DNA from: JARRQJ01 sp963761035
Lineage (GTDB): Bacteria; Pseudomonadota; Gammaproteobacteria; DRLM01
Assembly: GCA_963761035.1 (NCBI GenBank)
Contig: CAVXFH010000002.1
Span: 1,178,001-1,242,000, forward strand
Length of the DNA stretch: 64,000 nt
Direction of reading: 5' to 3'
Shown here: positions 59,975 to 64,000 of the stretch, piece by piece
Layout: every line of letters begins with the position of its first letter
Numbering within the stretch: the stretch's first letter is position 1
The notes under the pieces: generated by a model
The model's input: only the letters and a program-made list of their open reading frames with translations
Databases searched by the model: none
What the model was told of the DNA's origin: nothing
Made by a program: the position numbers and the translations under genes

Positions 59975-61355
59975 GCTTTACCATCTCCCCCTCTCCCTCC
60001 GGGAGAGGGCTGAGGTGAGGGGATTTAGCACGAGGAATCTGCTCGGATGAACGCGTACCGTAGAAAACGGAATTCATTTCCCCATCTCCCTCATCCGGCT
60101 CTTCGGGCCACCTTCTCCCGAATGGGGGAAGGATGAGTGGCAGTCCCCGCGCCAAGCGCGGCAACTTGCCCGCCAATCCCATGGTGTGGCGGGTCAATAT
60201 ATGTTTCAAGGGCGGCAACAGATCCACGGCCAGCATGCCGGCATTGCGCAACACGCGCACCGGCGACAAGGGGTTGGCGAAGAACCGCGCCAGGCCGTCG
60301 GTGAAAGCGATCATCTTGCTATGATCGCGGCGGCGCCAAGCGGCATAGGTCTGCAACACCTCGAGATCGCCGATGTCCTTGCCGGCGTCGGCGGCATCGC
60401 TCAACACCTCGGCGAGCACCGCCACATCGCGCAGGCCGAGATTGAAACCTTGTCCCGCGACAGGGTGCAAGGTATGGGCGGCGTTTCCGATCAACGCCAA
60501 GCGCGGCCTGACGTGTTCGCGGGCGCGCACCAACTGCAGGGGATAGGCGCGGCGTTTGCCGAGTCGCAGGAAGGTACCCAGGCGGGTACCGAAGCGCGCT
60601 TGCAGGGCTTGCAGAAACGCCGCCTCATCCAACGCCATCATCTGCTCGGCTTGGTCGCCGCGCACCGTCCACACTACCGAGCAGCGATTATCGCTCATGG
60701 GCAACAAGGCCAGGGGACCGCTGTCGGTGAAACGTTCGAAGGCGCAATGGCGGTGCGGACGTTGCGGGGTGATATTGGTAATCACCGCGGTCTGGCCATA
60801 ATCCCAGCGCCGGGTATCGATGCCGAACCATTCACGCACTTGCGAGGCGGCGCCGTCCGCCGCCACCACCAAGCGAGTGGTCAAACGGCTCGCGACACCC
60901 GCGCAATCCATCGCCACCACCCCGTGATCGCCGCCGCCGGACACCTGGGTAACGACGGCGGGACACAGCAAGGTCACAGTGGAAAGCTGCCGCAAACGCG
61001 CCGCCAGCGCCGCGCCCATGGCGCGGCTCACCGCCACGTATCCCAGTGCCGCCACACCTGCGTCGCGGTAATCCAGGCGGGTGAAACCGAAGCGGCCGCG
61101 ATCGGAAATATGAATGGATTGAATCGGCGTTGCATCCGATTGCAAGGCCTCCCACAAGCCCATGCCTTCGAAGATACGCCGCGTGCCGTAGGCGAGCGCG
61201 ATGGCGCGATCGTCGTAACTGGGCTGGTCGTCGGAGCGAAACGGCACCGCTTCCAGCACCGCGATGCGCAAGGGTGTGGCGCTCAAGGCGATGGCGAGGC
61301 TGGCGCCTACCATGCCGCCGCCCACAATGATTACGTCATAATCCGTATCAGCCAC
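59967..61355 (-). CDS. ubiH: UbiH-type FAD monooxygenase with repeat-derived tail
   Basis: A 462-residue flavoprotein hydroxylase of ubiquinone synthesis, with FAD motif DVIIVGGGMVGASLAIALSA, DG motif LVVAADGAASQVREWFGID and GD motif LALIGNAAHTLHPVAGQGFN. It is about 55 residues longer than usual: the tail (from about RRWPEEPDEGDGEMNSVF to HLSPLPEGEGEMVKRG) is translated from scattered repeat DNA. The start is GTG at 61355, inside the end of pepP. The body looks intact. Confidence 0.9.
   Translation of the reverse strand: MADTDYDVIIVGGGMVGASLAIALSATPLRIAVLEAVPFRSDDQPSYDDRAIALAYGTRRIFEGMGLWEALQSDATPIQSIHISDRGRFGFTRLDYRDAGVAALGYVAVSRAMGAALAARLRQLSTVTLLCPAVVTQVSGGGDHGVVAMDCAGVASRLTTRLVVAADGAASQVREWFGIDTRRWDYGQTAVITNITPQRPHRHCAFERFTDSGPLALLPMSDNRCSVVWTVRGDQAEQMMALDEAAFLQALQARFGTRLGTFLRLGKRRAYPLQLVRAREHVRPRLALIGNAAHTLHPVAGQGFNLGLRDVAVLAEVLSDAADAGKDIGDLEVLQTYAAWRRRDHSKMIAFTDGLARFFANPLSPVRVLRNAGMLAVDLLPPLKHILTRHTMGLAGKLPRLARGLPLILPPFGRRWPEEPDEGDGEMNSVFYGTRSSEQIPRAKSPHLSPLPEGEGEMVKRG
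59985..60135. repeat. Degenerate repeats inside the end of ubiH
   Basis: CCCCCTCTCCCTCCGGGAGA with GGGCTGAGGTGAGGGG at 59985-60022, and a second block at 60081-60133 with ATCTCCCTCATCCGGCTCTT and CCTTCTCCCGAATGGGGGAA. They belong to the same family as the units at 40330, 43884 and 55681. Confidence 0.7.
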
Positions 61356-62694
61356 GCCCGCTGCGCCGTGGTTCGCGCGCCCCCCCGCCGCGGGCCATGA
61401 TCGCCTCGATCTCTTTCACGGTCTTGGGCGCATCGCGGCTCAGCACCTCATGACCGTCCTTGGTGATCAACACGTCGTCCTCGATGCGTACGCCGATGTT
61501 CCACCATTTTCTGGCGACACCCTTGGAACCGGCGGGAATATAGAGGCCGGGTTCCACGGTCAGCACCATGCCCGGCTCCAGCACCCGCCACTGACCGCCC
61601 ACTTTGTAATCGCCCACATCGTGCACATCCAGTCCCAGCCAATGGCCGGTACGGTGCATGTAAAAGCGTTTGTAGGCCTCTTTGCGAACCAGCTCTTTAA
61701 CCTTGCCCTTGAGGATACCCATTTTCACCAAGCCCGCGGTCAAGGTGCGTACCGCGGCGTCGTGGGGATCATTCCAGTGTTTACCGGGCCGCGCTTGTTC
61801 CAGCGCCGCGTGCTGCGCCGCCAACACCAGTTCGTAGACGGCGCGTTGCGCCGGGTTGAAGCGGCCGTTGCCGGGAAAGGTGCGCGTGATGTCCGAGGCA
61901 TAACCGTCCAGCTCGGCGCCGGCATCGATCAATAATAATTCCCCGTCGTTAAGCGGGGCGTCATTCTCGGTATAGTGGAGGATGCAGCCGTTGGCGCCGC
62001 CGCCTACGATGGAATTGTAGGCCGTCCACGCGCCGTGGCGGCGAAACTCGTGCAGCAGTTCCGCCTCGATCTCATATTCCATCATGCCCGGCCGCGCCGC
62101 CTGCATGGCGCGCCGGTGGGCGCCGGCGGCGATCCGCGCCGAGCGGCGCATAACCTTCACCTCGGCGGGACTCTTATAGAGCCGCATATCGTGCAGCGCG
62201 TGTTCCAAGGCCACGAATTCGACCGGCGCAAGACTGCCGCCGCGCGACTTGGCGCGAATACTGTTCACCCATCCCATGACCCGCTGGTCGAACTCGGGGC
62301 TATAACCCATGCTGTAATAGATGCGTTCTTTATTCTCGATGAGGCCGGGAAGAATGTCGTCGATGTCGGCGACGGGAAAGGCATCGTCGGCGCCGTAATG
62401 TTGTTGAGCGCCCTCGGGACCGGCGCGGCGGCCATGCCAGATCTCCATCGCCGGATCCCGTTCGCGGCAAAAAACGATGTATTCGCCGTGGGCGCGGTGC
62501 GGCACCAGCACCGCCACCGCCTCCGGCTCGCTAAATCCGGTAAGGTAATAAAAATCGCTGTCCTGGCGGAACGGATACTCCGCGTCGCGGTTGCGATAGC
62601 GCAACCCCGCGGCGGGCAGGATGGCGATGGTATCGGCGCCCATAATACGCATCAACTGGCGGCGACGCTTTGCGAATTCCTTCTTGTCCAGCAC
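61348..62694 (-). CDS. pepP: Xaa-Pro aminopeptidase P
   Basis: A 448-residue metalloprotease that removes N-terminal residues before proline. The manganese-site pattern is visible: IDAGAELDGYASDITRTFP (two Asp), MHRTGHWLGLDVHDVGDY (His), LTVEPGLYIP and VRIEDDVLIT (Glu). The N-terminal EFAKRRRQLMRIMGADTIAI is typical of PepP. It lies between UPF0149 and ubiH, as in many Gammaproteobacteria. Confidence 0.95.
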   Translation of the reverse strand: MLDKKEFAKRRRQLMRIMGADTIAILPAAGLRYRNRDAEYPFRQDSDFYYLTGFSEPEAVAVLVPHRAHGEYIVFCRERDPAMEIWHGRRAGPEGAQQHYGADDAFPVADIDDILPGLIENKERIYYSMGYSPEFDQRVMGWVNSIRAKSRGGSLAPVEFVALEHALHDMRLYKSPAEVKVMRRSARIAAGAHRRAMQAARPGMMEYEIEAELLHEFRRHGAWTAYNSIVGGGANGCILHYTENDAPLNDGELLLIDAGAELDGYASDITRTFPGNGRFNPAQRAVYELVLAAQHAALEQARPGKHWNDPHDAAVRTLTAGLVKMGILKGKVKELVRKEAYKRFYMHRTGHWLGLDVHDVGDYKVGGQWRVLEPGMVLTVEPGLYIPAGSKGVARKWWNIGVRIEDDVLITKDGHEVLSRDAPKTVKEIEAIMARGGGAREPRRSGRG

Positions 62695-62711
62695 CTCGGC
62701 CGTCCTCCCGC

Positions 62712-63317
62712 TTAATGAACCGGCGCGCCCTCGGGACGCACCGCGCGCAAGGGCCGCAATTCTTCATAGACCAGCAACACCGCCATCCTGACATATTCCA
62801 CGATTTCGGCGAAGGCCGTCTCGTCTTCTTCGTCCCCGCCGCCTTCGCCGTGTCCCAGGCGGGAAATCTCCACGAAGTCCCGCATCACCTCATGGCTCTC
62901 ACCGGGCAGACCGGTTTGTTCCCGCACGCCCCCCAAACCCAGTCCCAGCAGAAACCCCTGGCACCAGCGGGAGAGGGATTCCACCCGTTGCCGCAGCGCG
63001 TGATCATCATCCGGCAACAACAGGGAAAAACCGTATTCCGGATCTTCCAACTGGGCGGCGGTATCCTTATATAGCATCAATAATAAGGTGCGCCCCTCCC
63101 CGTCGGCCTGGTTTTGCGGGGACGCAAACTCCGACACCGGAAGATCCAATTGACCGGCAAGCACTTGATTAACCCAGGCGGCCGCCTTCACCGCTTCCGT
63201 GGCGCACAATATGCCGCACAAGCTGCCGTGGCACTCCGCCGGGTCGAGGCTGAGGCCAAGATGATGAAAAAGCGCAGCGATGTTCGTGAAATCAACCACA
63301 TGTTCGGGGACGCTCAT
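62712..63317 (-). CDS. UPF0149 / YgfB family protein
   Basis: A 201-residue helical protein of the UPF0149 (YgfB/YecA-type) family, with SLDPAECHGSLCGILCATEA, SLSRWCQGFLLGLGLGG and a C-terminal FAEIVEYVRMAVLLVYEEL. Relatives lie upstream of pepP in many Gammaproteobacteria. The molecular role is not established; in Pseudomonas the homologue affects the expression of certain genes. Confidence 0.92.
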   Translation of the reverse strand: MSVPEHVVDFTNIAALFHHLGLSLDPAECHGSLCGILCATEAVKAAAWVNQVLAGQLDLPVSEFASPQNQADGEGRTLLLMLYKDTAAQLEDPEYGFSLLLPDDDHALRQRVESLSRWCQGFLLGLGLGGVREQTGLPGESHEVMRDFVEISRLGHGEGGGDEEDETAFAEIVEYVRMAVLLVYEELRPLRAVRPEGAPVH

Positions 63318-63545
63318 AAGCTATCGTCACTCCCTATATATAGAAGACGGAAACGCGGCCCGGTTCCTGCTCTCCCCTCCGCTGCCACCGGCGTATGCTA
63401 TCATGGGCTTCCGTTCCAACCTATGTCGATCCGCCCGTCGCTAGATCCAAGTGACGGAAGCCGGCTGTACGCCAGGAACTAAACAACAAATCCGGTAAGC
63501 CCGTTGCAGGGATAAGCGGGTACATGCGAAATGACTTCCTAACGA

Positions 63546-63575
63546 TTGACCACTGTACAGTGGCCGCTCTATATT
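63546..63575 (+). promoter_or_regulatory. Promoter with embedded palindrome before the ZapB-like gene
   Basis: TTGACC (63546-63551) and TATATT (63570-63575), 18-bp spacer. A perfect palindrome CCACTGTACAGTGG (63550-63563) overlaps the -35 and spacer, the usual position for a repressor site. The predicted start is near 63582, so the transcript may have almost no leader before the ATG at 63584. Confidence 0.5.
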
Positions 63576-63583
63576 GGTGATCC

Positions 63584-63817
63584 ATGGCTACCGACAAATC
63601 GAATCGCACTACTGACGCTGACCTTAAGGGTCTGGAACACCGCATTGATGAACTCATTCACCATTGTCACCGCCTCAAGGAAGAGAATCGCCTGCTTCAG
63701 CAACATCAGGCGGCCTTGGTGACGGAACGCGGGAAACTCAAACACAAGGCCGATCTGGCCCGCAGTCAAACCGAGAGCATGTTGATCAGAGTCAAGGCCT
63801 TGGAAGTGGAGGCATGA
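63584..63817 (+). CDS. TIGR02449-like coiled-coil protein (ZapB-like)
   Basis: A 77-residue protein that is essentially one coiled coil (LKGLEHRIDELIHHCHRLKE followed by LLQQHQAALVTERGKLKHKA). Proteins of this type (TIGR02449) precede zapA in Gammaproteobacteria and are thought to work with the cell-division ring. Its stop overlaps the zapA ATG by four bases. Confidence 0.85.
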   Translation: MATDKSNRTTDADLKGLEHRIDELIHHCHRLKEENRLLQQHQAALVTERGKLKHKADLARSQTESMLIRVKALEVEA

Positions 63818-64000
63818 GTAACGGCGCCAATGTGGTCACCGTTCATATCTTGGACAAGGAGTACCGAGTCTCCTGCCCTCCCGAGGAACACGAAGAACTG
63901 CTGCGCTCGGCGAATTATCTCAGCAAAAAAATGAAGGAAATACGCGATAGCGGCAAAGTCATCGGCACGGACCGCATCGCGGTAATGGCCGCCCTCAATA
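63814..64000 (+). CDS. zapA: Cell-division protein ZapA, N-terminal part
   Basis: The first 62 residues, cut by the end of the window. VHILDKEYRVSCPPEEHEEL and LSKKMKEIRDSGKVIGTDRI match ZapA, which cross-links FtsZ filaments at the division site. The ATG overlaps the stop of the coiled-coil gene before it (ATGA), so translation is likely coupled. The C-terminal coiled coil lies outside the window. Confidence 0.92.
   Translation, partial: MSNGANVVTVHILDKEYRVSCPPEEHEELLRSANYLSKKMKEIRDSGKVIGTDRIAVMAALN

Overview
The window looks like part of the chromosome of a gammaproteobacterium that probably fixes CO2 and works with reduced sulfur. The main signs are a class I phosphoribulokinase (8.8 kb), a CysB/TSUP/sulfite reductase/APS reductase block (2.6-7.9 kb), and neighbourhoods typical of Gammaproteobacteria: smg-topA at the left edge and zapA, a ZapB-like gene, UPF0149, pepP, ubiH and a ubiI-like gene at the right edge. 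The backbone is GC-rich. I would not name a genus from sequence alone.

Layout. (1) 1-20.3 kb, backbone: the end of smg, topA, the sulfur assimilation block, prk, a PAP2 phosphatase, and then a large envelope cluster (10.9-19.9 kb) with a coiled-coil secreted protein, a 1556-residue TPR protein, a TPR lipoprotein, an ExbB/TolQ channel, two ExbD paralogues and an AgmX/TonB-like protein. (2) 20.3-40.3 kb, a chromosomal integron. The integrase gene lies on the + strand at 39.5-40.3 kb and has lost an internal stretch. Its attI core is at 39376-39382 and about twenty cassettes run leftwards, mostly one minus-strand gene each, separated by attC sites of 60-97 bp. Cassettes encode small membrane proteins, nuclease-like and HEPN-like proteins, a rifampin ADP-ribosyltransferase homologue, a TMEM175-like channel, an MFS exporter and several unknowns; some are broken. 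A second attI-like relic sits at 23671-23710 with further cassettes to its left. (3) 40.4-51.8 kb, backbone: a thioredoxin-domain protein (DUF255), a kelch protein, YajQ, an MltC-like lytic transglycosylase, small membrane and secreted proteins, a bacterioferritin-like protein, an MFS transporter, a PfkB kinase and dgkA. (4) 51.8-57.3 kb: a glycine cleavage operon on the minus strand (gcvT, gcvH, gcvPA, tpx, gcvPB) with a tandem glycine riboswitch, terminator and promoter in front. (5) 57.3-64 kb: a Na+/H+ antiporter, two ubiquinone hydroxylases, pepP, UPF0149, and the divergent ZapB-like/zapA pair.

How it fits together. CysH makes sulfite from APS, the siroheme reductase fused to a TusA-like domain reduces it, TSUP may export excess, and CysB is the expected regulator. 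The TPR-ExbB-ExbD-ExbD-AgmX cluster looks like a proton-motive-force-driven envelope machine of unknown purpose. The integron appears frozen, because the integrase lacks the segment that normally recognises attC, although its promoter and a LexA-like palindrome remain. A degenerate repeat family (ccctctccc...gggagaggg) is scattered through the right half and supplies the C-terminal tail of UbiH.

Caution: five genes show single apparent frameshifts or short combinations of them. Some may be assembly errors rather than biology.
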